A model generated the notes under the pieces. It was given only the letters and a program-made list of their open reading frames with translations. It did not search any database and was not told where the DNA came from. This document shows, piece after piece, positions 19,501 to 27,700 of a stretch of DNA of 56,309 nt. Source of the stretch: an uncultured Chlorobiaceae bacterium (lineage in GTDB: Bacteria > Bacteroidota > Chlorobiia > Chlorobiales > Chlorobiaceae); the NCBI GenBank assembly GCA_903908555.1, contig CAIVSG010000122.1:1-56309 (forward strand). Direction: 5' to 3'. A program made the position numbers and the translations under genes. Positions within the stretch are counted from its first letter, which is position 1, and every line of letters begins with the position of its first letter.

Positions 19501-20136
19501 GGCAACTACTACATCCGCACCAAACAGGAGGCCGAACGTCTGGTGATCGCTTCACGTGGGGAGTTGGCAAACGCCAGCATACACCGGGTTGGAAATATTT
19601 CTTTTGCCACCGACAGCGCCATATTACAGCACAACATCTCCGATAACGCGTTTTTCCGGCAACTGTTAGCCTTTATGCGTCTTGGAGTTGTCCCTCTTGA
19701 GCTTAAAGCATCGCTCAGCCATGTCGATGTTGTTGCCCGTTCAATCATTGCGCTTGCTGACAGAAAAAACTTAACAAATGAGATACACCATATAGAGAGT
19801 TCACGCCGAGACCGGCTTGCCGACATTATTCTTGCTGTGGAGGGAATGGAAAAGATTGTCCACACCTGCGATTTCGGTGAGTTCCTTCAAAGACTTCAGG
19901 ATGCGATTGATGAGCCGGAAATGGAATCGGCACTTGCAGAAAGTGTTGAAAATTACAACCTTCAATCTGATTCATCTATCCTGAGTAAAACACATGGAGT
20001 GGTCGTGACCTCAGACCGGACACAGTTGCTGCTTGAAAAGCTTGGGATAACCTGGCCTGAAATCCCCTCAGCTGGACAACACGCCCTTTTGAGCGCAGCA
20101 ATGAAAGCCCTGACAGAAGATGAACATCGCCGATAA
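7579..20136 (+). CDS. four-module nonribosomal peptide synthetase, A-T-C-A-T-C-A-T-C-A-T-R
   Basis: Four A domains (FTSGSTGTPKG, FTSGTTGIPKG, YTSGSTGKPKG, YTSGSTGLPKG), four carrier motifs (GGTSL, GGNSL, GGHSL, GGDSL), three C domains (HHSVVDG, HHSVGDG, HHAVGDG), C-terminal thioester reductase (VLLTGAAGYLGSYLLREL; YIRTK as YxxxK). Confidence 0.95.
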   Translation: MNYSKKIHNYFKIVALKQPDSPALITDYGIVTYAELDASAERVAMELQSRGIDLQEAVGVLTERSATLPAAFLGILKAGGVYVPMVADLPAARLINIAEQAGIRRLIVLDGIEPAPQLIEVVTSNGSSSHSDAVIRPEILTKNCHEIVPHADESSESGNLAAILFTSGSTGTPKGVMITHDACVNMVLGHIEAHNISSTDRILLSASPGFILGFRELCLPLMSGAAFVPVTRLIIDKPEHLLELMGRHLVSIAMFTPSYLHLLHRKVPEGLRCIITSGERPNADDARHYARFVDYWNIHGATEVCGTICMHRVDTEGTGVIPSGRPFSNTAVYLLDKLGNEVSNGEVGELHVIGIGVSPGYIKQPLLNAEFFVETPLGRAFRSHDLARWNSKGELEAIGRADNVVKISGQSVSLGEIELALQHHPDVKRAAVLFQNARLIACVECSDQQQTMDWRVFLQRTLPAYMIPAQVAVVPKIPISSAGKIDQKALNDIVDSLFSKELQFEGSTPPKGELEHAIAGIWEELLAIRPIMREHNFFAVGGTSLMAIAVSQRLSLLGHTIPVQMILTSLTVEALAIQIADFKENFSGLNDDTPPENIATTDQEDFSIASEIGISPAASHIVRVLSVRGSVPVPEIWQSAWSSLIDRHAALRTGFYSDENSVLRWRTLESKELSLHPSFFLDQCSSVEDAREIVGYWANKPFLLSSPPLVRAGLITIDNQNETLFWFVFHHSVVDGTSSRLIQEDLLDLLAGRPLPPAPDGIALASYAEQRYFASDRLTRDRNFWKARLDVLVKRGNRAFDDYVAEHHRQRQSLPTGKGSKPLSEHLDALTVDALARLAKTQGVGLHALLLSLLSIEIRRRGGRGDIMVGSGITIRPAGGETAIGHFVNVLPVILLQEEDMPLKALLQITQSALTETVDHGAYPAGLLYREFRQSYPELRSQSRTSLFDIALTAIPSRVCIDHESGLTLEPRILPGELENPAAGLDLSFSHEPCTENGGGLNLLLTWNPDVCTEQSAHSWLSAFAEWGRWLAEKPERIDQPIPLLLPEEKALLEQWELGKEIPRPKKRCFEIFEAIADNHPHRTAIVSKERLESFKEIDERSNGIAHSLIQAGVIRGTTVAVLTSGPADILETVLGIWKAGAVYLPLPGDYPATRLSIMAKDAGAEFLTLLDGLTIPQLLADSVKSIIHPKECKPSGKRPCIDGSTDDIAYIIFTSGTTGIPKGVPVTHAAYINAVLGVAERVVFKPEDRMSLVSSIGFDASLWELGHCLLNGITLVPVSPLMREDPWMLKHYYEEFGVTIAFHTPSYLRVSEQVKFEGLRILLTGGEAPNHNDLKYHADRSEFWNFYGPTEAAIVVSGGRVEIDHDQDAPITVGRPLPNVRISIRRSDGSQVPPGVEGELWLGGVGISQGYVNRADLSAECFVSTPDGSFYRSGDFGRWTADGQIEVYGRMDHQIKLNGQRVELGEIEQTLCTHPAILNAVVVVEELEKGVKVLKAFIQPKAEELPGEASVLAFLAERLSAYMIPASIISLATIPLTPSGKVDRDAILTIAGKQDNTVVREMPQGPFEQNIAGIWSDVLGQPVARHDNFFALGGNSLLAVTLAHRITESLNRKVSARALFAAPILSAFVEHIESLPVFQEPEITALTDLASEGEKEFWTAESAGLDTRTFTIPVCFLVNGEFSPDRWQSAWSTLMERHEGLRTYFEDDGSGELKRRVAKEIDGRLEFAAVETTPAALAHIRQRQLTSLSMSVAPLWRAGLVEACDEDKRFFWLALHHSVGDGQSISTLSDELANVLTGGVLSSPGGSGMVFASREQTYFASIDANNDLLYWKSALQAIPVAAFEEWPLDIGRSSKIPSGNHRLELLLDSRTSEGLRAIARSHKTTLHALILSLLALEVRRRTRRSDIVIGTTASVRESASDSKIIGYGVNMLPLHLRPGAGQCFGDLLRETQHTLSEALQHVRLPFSHIYRAFWNDHPEIRNPQRYPLFDIAVTENPGSTEDELSRRFTRAMTATESISYERTDASPGQDMVLMHENLHGGELLLQWHVNAAIYTEETARIWLYALRGWARWFAEDALRSAQPLPQLLPDEEKLLFNWGHGETVERPRLRFHELFEMIADRSAQADSPAVITCNSTLSYRDLDREANIIAHALLLKGVKRRSIVAVLTGRSPNLPAAVLGIWKTGGIFLPLSSDLPEERSAFMALDAGASFLIALDGVPLPELLADGLPEALRPEKLGESFREQHGTRAISIGEPDDTAYILYTSGSTGKPKGTLISHRSYVNMVLGAAGILGLSARDRYLMFASPSFDVSLSDLGVPLSCGAAICQAPNEIIESPNRFYHFLREGSVTVADITPTYLALFEEIELPSSLRILVTGGEPPVPADVQRYARKLSYFNAYGPTENTITSTMGVLDGEERGFVSAGKPLPNTSVYICDDHGDLLPPGLTGELWLGGMGISQGYLNRAELTQASFTERPWGHCYRTGDLGRWHTDGTIEIIGRIDDQVKINGIRIELGEIEYAVAKLPAVSQAVALLVEQPGVQKSLWAFVRLKTGAQLPDTAGWQEQLREHLPSHMIPSGVIPVPSIPLAVSGKVDRSALLAFLEHCPVQSGMTPPQNELELCIAEVWAAVLGKTTIHRKDNFFALGGHSLLAIAVAHQLEKALGCEVPARELFAEPTLAGFAERVRIAHLSETGLNLSTDLATEGEREFWTAEQAGLDTIGFNIPLKLFVHGNTLPPEQWQTLWNELINRHEALRTSFTEDEPGVLRRVVSKQLNKTLELQLFSSNSEADRYIGTQVSEPFSMSTPGLWRAGLAEVEGGQPIFWFVMHHAVGDGLSLGILVDELSALIRGKTLAPPAIGFDYSAGKEAAYLESKRAESDSAYWQGVVADLVKRTPDALDEWPLDKPRANARSATSCPGSHCFRTRLDHATAQALRGLAQRNNATLHALMLTVLGLEVRRRTRRSGFLLGTAASTRQSAAEAKTIGYFINMLPLACPGAESDLFEKSVQAMQQNLAEALQHSLYPFARIYGDFRQRVTHVTTPRRYPLFDIAATENPAIHTSSETGFYFSSTALPEPGEVSYELRRNAPAQDLVLVHEGVDEGGIVLTWYANAAIYTEDTAHTWFDSLVGWMRFLGGTSYQNEMQLPRLLPEEEEELELWQKGPLRSCEAASFPELFRQISKLHPDRPAIVTDAGVQSYETVNLRADALANALLNLRVKRGEAVGVYTERSAALPETVLAIWKAGACYLPLTADLPAERLAFMAKDADLRIIIALDNLSLPPELTGERFITLRPEDFLCDAADAAEINLTITPDDTAYILYTSGSTGLPKGVLLLHKGLLNLGLGASEILGITSDDSFLLSSSPSFDLWISDLAAAWSSGAALVPIRREEMNDIAGMLSLLKRFDVTVATMSPSYLRLFQHSEFPGLRVIMTVGEAPIAEDSRFYASKLEYYNGYGPTENTAASAIGRIFPHAKHISVGTPVSNMVIHIVAESGKILPPGATGEVWVAGPGLAAGYLNRPDLTADVFVDFNGIRCYRTGDLGRWLRSGELEILGRRDSQVKLRGQRVELGEIEYRLASYPGVKQSVVIVETRPDHTQALRSFVTIDAETATPTHTEWVRHLSETLPSFMIPQSINRISSIPLNAAGKVDRQELLNSIETIPSSSLADVIDKNSYSQQTVPQSATEKRIAEIWQQQLHHELVAREDNFFEIGGDSLRAIAVISRLRREFQCHVNNLYEHPVLSDFALCCRPRPDHLRTIIGNLHTEYLHDLEIQASVENDRKEALRSQRIIYEKRLHTDLERELISRHSYHHVLLTGAAGYLGSYLLRELLADQRTTVTALVRSSDNQSARSKLGHVLSGYFGAEAGTLLGDNSRLNVLAGDLRDPELLLSHYDYSELSVTVDAIYHCAANVNHIGLYRDFLADNVDATRNLITLAARRKPAPSDIHFVSTMSVCGTALQNEFRLFTEYDFVPVSQDGNYYIRTKQEAERLVIASRGELANASIHRVGNISFATDSAILQHNISDNAFFRQLLAFMRLGVVPLELKASLSHVDVVARSIIALADRKNLTNEIHHIESSRRDRLADIILAVEGMEKIVHTCDFGEFLQRLQDAIDEPEMESALAESVENYNLQSDSSILSKTHGVVVTSDRTQLLLEKLGITWPEIPSAGQHALLSAAMKALTEDEHRR

Positions 20137-21430
20137 GGAGTCAACAACAATTGAGCTTGATGAAAGACAACGTATGAAAACATTGCATGAACAGTACGAA
20201 TCAGAAGAGGCTGCTGAATATCTTCCAATCCAGCAGTGGTTTATAAGGAAAGAGCTTAAGGATAGAAATCACTTTAACCACTCATTCCTGATTCATGTTG
20301 GTGAAACAATAGATAAGAAGAGGCTTCAGAGAGCGCTGGAGAAGCTGAACAGTCTGCATGACTCACTGAGGGCGATTTACCATGGAGGAAAGCAATATTT
20401 AAGGAAAGAGAGCCGGATAGCTCTAATAAAAGAATTGAATATCAAGGGTAAAAACGAAGAGGAGATATTCAAAGAGCTTACAAGTTGGCAAAACGGATTT
20501 GACATTGAGAAAGGGTATGTCTGGCAAAGTGGTATTTTAAGAGGGTATGAAGATGGCAGTGAACGCATATTTCTGGCTTTTCATCATATCATATTCGATG
20601 CGGCAAGCTGGTCGATAATACGCGAAGACCTGAAAGCACTCTATGAAGGCAAGGAAGTAGAAAAAAAAGGAAGCAGTTACCGACAATGGGTGGATGCAGT
20701 AAGAGAGTACGGCAAAAGTGCTGCCATGGAAGAGAGAGCGTATTGGGGCGCGGTGCAAAAAGAGGATGACAACTATAAGGTGGATTGGAATAATTTCACG
20801 GAACAAGATGACAGCGAGTTACGATCTACAAGAGTAGATATTTCATCAGAGGCAGTCAAGAGGTTGAACTTGATAAACAATGATGATAATAAGGTCGATA
20901 TCAATGATGTACTGCTCGGCGCTCTTGGTTATTCGCTTTATGAGGTAACCGGAAAAAAGAAAAACTGGATAACACTGGAAAAACAGGGACGTGAAGCAAT
21001 AGATGACCATCTTGACATAAGCCGTACCGTTGGATGGTTCACAACACTCTACCCGGTGTATCTCAGCATCGGAAAAGATATCGAAGAGACCATAGTCATC
21101 AATAAGGAGTCGATAACAAAAGTCCCGCATAATGGAATAGGATACGGAGCTCTATACGGTTACGACAACATGCCGAAGATTCTCTTTAATTATATTGAGA
21201 GTATTGCTGGAACAGAAGAGCTTCTTTGGCAGATACGCATGGGAGAGGCAGCCGGCGAAAGCATGTGTCCGGATAACAGGTTCGGGAATATAGTCGATAT
21301 CAACGGAATGCAGAGAGATGGGAAAATAGGGTTCTGGATTGACAGCTGCCTGAAAGAAGATAACCACGAACTGCTGTGTAAAGCTTTTAAGAGAAATATT
21401 GAGGCAATAACTCTGTATCTTCACCCATAA
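20120..21430 (+). CDS. stand-alone NRPS epimerization-domain protein
   Basis: All seven E motifs recognisable: PIQQWF, HHIIFDAASW, DVLLGALG, EKQGRE, SRTVGWFTTLYPV, PHNGIGYG, FNYIE. No A, T or other domain in the 436-aa ORF. Overlaps the NRPS 3' end by 17 nt. Confidence 0.85.
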   Translation: MNIADKESTTIELDERQRMKTLHEQYESEEAAEYLPIQQWFIRKELKDRNHFNHSFLIHVGETIDKKRLQRALEKLNSLHDSLRAIYHGGKQYLRKESRIALIKELNIKGKNEEEIFKELTSWQNGFDIEKGYVWQSGILRGYEDGSERIFLAFHHIIFDAASWSIIREDLKALYEGKEVEKKGSSYRQWVDAVREYGKSAAMEERAYWGAVQKEDDNYKVDWNNFTEQDDSELRSTRVDISSEAVKRLNLINNDDNKVDINDVLLGALGYSLYEVTGKKKNWITLEKQGREAIDDHLDISRTVGWFTTLYPVYLSIGKDIEETIVINKESITKVPHNGIGYGALYGYDNMPKILFNYIESIAGTEELLWQIRMGEAAGESMCPDNRFGNIVDINGMQRDGKIGFWIDSCLKEDNHELLCKAFKRNIEAITLYLHP

Positions 21431-21485
21431 TGGAGAAACATAAGGAAATGCAACGGTCAGTTTCTTTTATGACAAGGAGAATCAA

Positions 21486-23135
21486 GTGAATCTACTTCGC
21501 CTGCTGCAATTAATAGAAAAAAAATCCTTTAACCGTCTTATACTCGGTGCCTCAGTATCTGCATTGAGTACCACAGGTATTCTCGCACTCGTTACCTATG
21601 CAGCGCAGAAAATTGACTTCACAAAAGAAAAATTTGTTGATCTCCCCATTGCCGGACTGTTTGTTGTATGCGTCATAATCTACATCATATCTGACAGTCA
21701 GATGATAGCCCGGTTTGCAGCAGATATTGAACAGGCGATTGATTATTTGCGGATGCAGCTTATCAATCGTCTTCGTCATGCTGATCTCTGGAAACTTGAA
21801 AACTTTGGACAAAGCAGGCTGTTCGGAAGTATCACCCAAAGCTGCAAGATCATTTCATCGAACTCTCATTATCTGGCCATGGCATCACGATCAGTTATAC
21901 TGACCGTGACCATTCTCCTCTATATCGCAACAGTTTCACTTTTTACCTTTTTCCTTCTGACGTTTTTACTGATTGCGGCTGCAGCGGTCTATTACAGATT
22001 AGGTTTATCTGTAGAGAAATGTCAGGCGGATCTGGCCTCTGACGAGTCAAAACTTTTTGAATGCGTCTCAGACCTTCTGGACGGATTCAAAGAGCAACGC
22101 CTCTCCAGCGCTCATAGTCGAGCCCTTGGTGATGATTTTGGCAAATTGTCGACACACACTGTTACAACTCGAAGTGAACTGCACCGGCAAAGCTGGAGCC
22201 AGTTCGTATTCGGTGAAACTATGGTTCACGTTATGCTTGGACTAGTTGTTTTTATTGTACCGATATACTCCCCTGCCGTCACAAAAGAGTTGGTAAAAAT
22301 ATCAGCAGCAATCCTCTTTATGATCGCGCCTATTTTTGGACTGATGCAGTCTTTGACAGTGTTAAGAGCTGCTAAAGCTGCTGCAAATAGCATGATGGAG
22401 CTCGAAGAAGAGCTTAAAGCACTTGAAGAACAAGCCAGTGATTCGGAACATGATACAATCCCCGAAAATTTTTCTGTGATCAGAATGGCTAATATTGAGT
22501 TTTCGTTTCCGTCGCAATCCGGAGAGAGCTCTTTTACTATGGGGCCGCTGAATGTAGAGATCAAAAGAGGTGAAATTATATTTGTAACCGGTGGCAATGG
22601 TTCAGGAAAATCAACCTTCATTAAACTTTTGACTGGTCTCTATCATCCTGTTCGCGGTATACTGAAAATTGACAACAGGGTGATCTCGTTCGACATGCTT
22701 TCAAATTATCGAGCTTTAATAGCACCCGTCTTTTCAGACTTTCACCTTTTTTCACAACTCTATGGTATCGAAAAAATCGACAAGCTGGCAGCTGAAGATC
22801 TTTTGAACTGGATGGAGATGGAGCATATCTCAGGAATCAAAGGAAACAGATTCACACGAACCAATCTTTCCACCGGACAACGCAAACGCCTTGCTCTTGT
22901 GGCTGCGCTGCTTGAAGCAAAACCGATCCTTGTTCTTGACGAATGGGCTGCAGATCAGGATTCAATCTTCCGGAAAAAATTTTATCACGAATTGTTACCG
23001 GAACTACAACGTCGAGGTCTCACAATTATCGCCGTGACTCATGATGACCGCTATTTTGATGCCGCCGATCGCATACTCCACCTTGAGGAAGGCCGGATAA
23101 CTGAGTTACTGACAAACAACAGGGAGGGTCTATGA
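21486..23135 (+). CDS. cyclic-peptide-export-type ABC transporter, fused TMD-NBD (SyrD/PvdE-like)
   Basis: N-terminal TM helices; Walker A GGNGSGKST; LSTGQRKRLALV; LVLDEWAADQD; VTHDDRYF typical of the SyrD/PvdE family. Confidence 0.9.
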   Translation: MNLLRLLQLIEKKSFNRLILGASVSALSTTGILALVTYAAQKIDFTKEKFVDLPIAGLFVVCVIIYIISDSQMIARFAADIEQAIDYLRMQLINRLRHADLWKLENFGQSRLFGSITQSCKIISSNSHYLAMASRSVILTVTILLYIATVSLFTFFLLTFLLIAAAAVYYRLGLSVEKCQADLASDESKLFECVSDLLDGFKEQRLSSAHSRALGDDFGKLSTHTVTTRSELHRQSWSQFVFGETMVHVMLGLVVFIVPIYSPAVTKELVKISAAILFMIAPIFGLMQSLTVLRAAKAAANSMMELEEELKALEEQASDSEHDTIPENFSVIRMANIEFSFPSQSGESSFTMGPLNVEIKRGEIIFVTGGNGSGKSTFIKLLTGLYHPVRGILKIDNRVISFDMLSNYRALIAPVFSDFHLFSQLYGIEKIDKLAAEDLLNWMEMEHISGIKGNRFTRTNLSTGQRKRLALVAALLEAKPILVLDEWAADQDSIFRKKFYHELLPELQRRGLTIIAVTHDDRYFDAADRILHLEEGRITELLTNNREGL

Positions 23136-24751
23136 GAATATTCAAAACCGTAGTGCGTGAAATTCCTGAAAATCTTACATCTGTTTTATTCATCAATTCC
23201 TTGTCAGCGATTGCAGCGACTTCAATCGTTGGAGTTGTTTCCGCGGCCACAAAAGAGGCTGCGAACGGCAAAATCAGCGGCCGCCTCCTCCTGATGTTTG
23301 CGATCAGCGCACTACTGTTTCATTTTACGCAAATCCATATACTGGTAACCTCATCAATTGACAGTGAGCGACTGATTCATAAGCTGCGGGTTCGTCTTTT
23401 CAACCTTGTTCGCAAAACTGACCTTGTAACGATTGACCGGATTGGTCGCGCCAACCTTCAAGGCGTGCTTACGCAGGATACGCAAATCCTTGCAGAAGTG
23501 CTGCCGATGCTGGTGATTGGTTTTCAGCATGCTATAATACTGGTCTTTCTTGCCATCTATCTTGCCTGGCTATCACCGTTTGCTTGTATACTTGCATTCG
23601 GGCTTGCGGGGCTTACGGTTTCAGTACGCTTCAAGCGCGTCCATTCATTGAGAACATTAATGCAATCGTCGGCAACAGCAGAAGGAAGTGTTTTTGATGG
23701 TCTCACGGAACTCCTGAATGGATTTAAGGAAGTCAGGATGAATGGACCACGAGCAGACGGGGTAATCAAGACTCTTCGTGAAGCTTCTCATATGTCAAGG
23801 AAAAAAAACTCATTGCTTAAAGCTCAATGGGGCCGAAATTATGCCATCATTGAAGCCATGCTCTATTCTTTAGCCGGATTGATCGTGTTTGTTGTCCCCT
23901 TGTTCGTTCCTGGTTTTTATGCAGTGGCTCTGCCTGCAACTATTGCCGTTCTATTTATAGCCGGACCAGTGAGTACCGTATCCTTTGTAACTCCGATGTT
24001 AACACAAGCTGAGTTGGCACTCGAAAACATCGAGACCATGGAGCACAATCTTAGTGCTGCCGCAGAAGCCGCTGCTTGTGAAGAGATTGGCCAGCTTGAC
24101 AACGATCCTTTATCGATTGCGCTGGATGATGTAACACTCTCATACCATGATGCGTCAGGTTCCCCGTTATTCTCTGTCGGACCACTAAACGCAGAGTTTA
24201 ATGTCGGCCGTATCACCTTTATTACCGGTGGAAACGGATCAGGCAAATCAACACTTTTGCGCCTGCTTACAGGCCTTATCCCACTTGATAGCGGTTTTAT
24301 TGTTGCCAATGACAAACCTGTAACAACTGAGCAGATGCAGGACTACAGGAACAGAATTTCCGCAATTTTCTCTGATTTTCATCTTTCACGACGACTCTAC
24401 GCTGTAACAGACCTGGACCCGGTAAAAATAAGCTCCCTCTTGGAACGCCTGGAAATGCAAGAAAAGGTTACTGTTCGCGATGGCTCCTTCAGCACGATAG
24501 ATCTCTCAACAGGACAACGCAAACGCCTGGCACTTATTGTTGCGGAGCTTGAAGACAAAGAGGTCTTTGTTCTTGACGAATGGGCTGCAGACCAGGACCC
24601 TCACTTCCGTCGCATCTTTTACGAAGAGCTTCTACCTGACCTCAAGGCTCGAGGCAAAATTATCATCTGCGTAACTCATGACGAACGATGGTTCCACATC
24701 GCGGATCGGGTTTATAAAATGAATGAAGGAAGGATCGAAGAACAGCAGTAA
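23132..24751 (+). CDS. cyclic-peptide-export-type ABC transporter, fused TMD-NBD, second subunit
   Basis: Walker A GGNGSGKST; LSTGQRKRLAL; VFVLDEWAADQDPHFRR; CVTHDERWF. ATGA overlap with the preceding gene. Confidence 0.9.
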   Translation: MRIFKTVVREIPENLTSVLFINSLSAIAATSIVGVVSAATKEAANGKISGRLLLMFAISALLFHFTQIHILVTSSIDSERLIHKLRVRLFNLVRKTDLVTIDRIGRANLQGVLTQDTQILAEVLPMLVIGFQHAIILVFLAIYLAWLSPFACILAFGLAGLTVSVRFKRVHSLRTLMQSSATAEGSVFDGLTELLNGFKEVRMNGPRADGVIKTLREASHMSRKKNSLLKAQWGRNYAIIEAMLYSLAGLIVFVVPLFVPGFYAVALPATIAVLFIAGPVSTVSFVTPMLTQAELALENIETMEHNLSAAAEAAACEEIGQLDNDPLSIALDDVTLSYHDASGSPLFSVGPLNAEFNVGRITFITGGNGSGKSTLLRLLTGLIPLDSGFIVANDKPVTTEQMQDYRNRISAIFSDFHLSRRLYAVTDLDPVKISSLLERLEMQEKVTVRDGSFSTIDLSTGQRKRLALIVAELEDKEVFVLDEWAADQDPHFRRIFYEELLPDLKARGKIIICVTHDERWFHIADRVYKMNEGRIEEQQ

Positions 24752-24761
24752 TAGTGTCAAC

Positions 24762-27700
24762 TTAACGATTAAATGTTGACAATCTGCGATTGATTTCCTC
24801 CGCGATAAAATTCACGTGGGGCAATGATAGCATCGACGAGTGATCACCTGGTGAAAGCAGAATATCCAGACCTCCGATAGCCAGCGGAGACCATGCCTGC
24901 TCGGGGTTTTCCGCCAGTAATTCTCTTTGTTCTTCTGCCTTGAAGAATAGAATTCGTGTATCGTGCGGCTCGGGGTTCCAGTTCTGCATATTGGCAATGT
25001 TCTGACTAAAGACACGAAGAAGGCTTTTTACATCTCTTACCGAAGCTTGAGGCATCATTTTTTTGCGTATCTCATCCAACAGGAGCGCCACTCTTTCTTC
25101 GTGGTTCAGTTTCTGCATTCGAGCAAGATCAGAGGCATAATCCCCGTCTGGCATGTCAAGCGAGAACATCCATGCGCAAATTTCAGCCTCTGTATCTATC
25201 CGATCAGGCATATGTCCTGGTCCGGGAGAATCAAAAAGTGTGACCAGATGTGCCTGGTGACCTGACATCTGATAAAGCCGGTCAAGTTCGTAGCAGACAA
25301 GCCCTCCGTAAGAGCTGCCGGCAAGCATGACAGGTTTATCAATTCCGGCTTTCAAAAGGCATGCATAATAGTGTTGAGCCTGACGGCGAATCCCTTCGAT
25401 GGGAGGAGAATCGTCCCATAACCCTGGAGCTTGCAGTCCGTAAACGGGATGGTTGGTAGCCAGTGCTTTCAGAAGGTCAACGTAGATGAAAATACCTCCG
25501 CCTACAGCATGAACAAGCACTATAGGTGGCAGTCGGTCATCGCCTTTGGCAAGAAGTACCAGGCAGAAGTCGCTCATACCATCAGCAGTTGTTTGCCCAC
25601 CACCTGCATCAAGAAGCGTGGCTATTTTTGCCGGCGTCCTCTCCTGCATAATCTGTCGTGGAGTCAAAGGAGTACCGAAAGCATCCCTGATGTTTGAGGC
25701 AAGTCGTACTGCCATGAGCGAATTTCCGCCGCAAAGAAAAAAATCTCTATGACGCCCCAATGAAACCGGACCAAGAAGTTTTTGCATGATGGCAATGATG
25801 CGCGCTTCTGTTGGCGTAAGGTTCGAAAGAACAGCCGGTTGATCATCATCACTCTCTTCGCCTTCTTCAGAAAATGATGAGGTCGTTAATGATGGTGCAT
25901 TCAGCCAATAACGCCTACGCTGAAAAGCATAACCGGGCAGAGGAATCCGCTCTCCTCTGGAACCCTGCAAAGCAAAGAGCTTTTCCAGATCGATAGGCAA
26001 ACCAGCCGACCACAACGTTCCTGCACTTTCGAGTATTCGCCTCCACTCAGCATCGGGATCGGCATTACCATCAAAGCTTGACACAATAGCCCGGTTGTCC
26101 AGTCTGCGTGCATCTCGCAAGGCAATACCTCCTAAGGTGTGCGATGGACCACACTCGAGAAAAGCAAGTCCGTGACGTTCCCAGAGCCTGCCGAGTCCAT
26201 CTGCAAATCGCACGCATTGCCGCAGATGCTCCGTCCAATAATCAGGACTTTGCAATTGAAGGGGCTCCAGATAACGACCCGTTATGTTTGAAACAATTGC
26301 GATGCCTGGAGTCGGCGGACGACGAGGTACGGAGGCAATCGCTTCACGAAAGGGCTCAAGAGCCGGTTGCATGAGCGAAGAGTGGGCTGCCAGATTTACA
26401 CGCAGAAGCTTGCACTGAATCTGCTCCTTTTTCAGCTGTTTTTCAAATAGTGCTATATCTTCCGCTGGGCCGGCTACAACAATCTGGTCAAACGCATTGA
26501 CCGTAGCAATATCCAGACATCCTGGCAGTTGCGTGGCAACCTCCGCCTCAGTCAGGCTCACAGCAAGCATTGCCCCTTTCCGTTGAGCCTCCATGAGTCC
26601 TCCGCGCAGAGCGACAAGGTAGAGCGCATCCGAGAGGTTGAAAACTCCTGCAATGCAGGCTGCTACCCATTCTCCAAGGCTGTGGCCGATAAGCACTGAA
26701 GGCGAAAGGCCAAGATCCATCCAGAATTGCGCCAGTGCGTATTCAAGTGCAAAAATAGCGGGCTGACCTATCCGGTGATGATCAAGTTGGGCAGCTGCGC
26801 TCTCATCTTCCGGGGAAGCAAGAAGCAAGCTGCGGATATCTAGCCCGAGGATAGGTTGAAGTATATCGGCACACTGATCAATACAGGCTTTGAACTTTGG
26901 CGCACGACGGTAGAGAGCGAGGCCTATTCCGGGTTTCTGTGCTCCCATGCCAGGGAACATAAACGCAACACTTTTTGCACGATCCACGGTCAGGAGAGGC
27001 TCAGAAAGCAGCTCTCCGGCTTCTGAGGAAGTTGAGTTACAGAGCGCTCCCCTGCTTTCCCAGTGACGCCGTCCAAAGGCCAGGGTGTGCGCTACGTTCC
27101 CGATACTTGCATCCCCATGCCGCTTAAACCAGTCTGAGAACAGCGCGGCATTAGCCTGAAGTGCCTTTTCGTTCTTTCCTGAAAACAAGAGCAAACGCAG
27201 TGTGCCGGGGGTAACGGCAGGGGCACTCATGCGAACAGGAGGCTCTTCAAGCACAGCGTGTGCGTTCGTACCCCCGATACCGAAGGAGCTCACTGCTGCA
27301 CGCAGCGGCGTACCATCCCCTTTCCATGCACAGGTCTGTGCGGAGACCTGAAAACCGTTGTTGACAGGCCATTGTATCTGCGGATTGGGATTCTTGAAAT
27401 GGAGCGTTGGTACAAGAGTGCGGCGATAAAGACAGAGTGCGGTTTTGATTAATCCGGCAGCACCGGCAGCCGCATCAAGATGACCGACATTGGTCTTAAC
27501 CGACCCAAGGAACATTGGCAGCATTCTCTTGCCATCAGCTGCATAATTTTCCACAAGTGCCGCCACCTCAATTGAGTCACCAAGCTGCGTAGCAGTACCA
27601 TGGGCTTCCGTATAGAGTACGGTTTGCGATTCAACTCCTGCTCGTTGAAGAGCGTCGCGAATCACAAGGGACTGGCCGCTGATGCTTGGTGCTGTATAGC

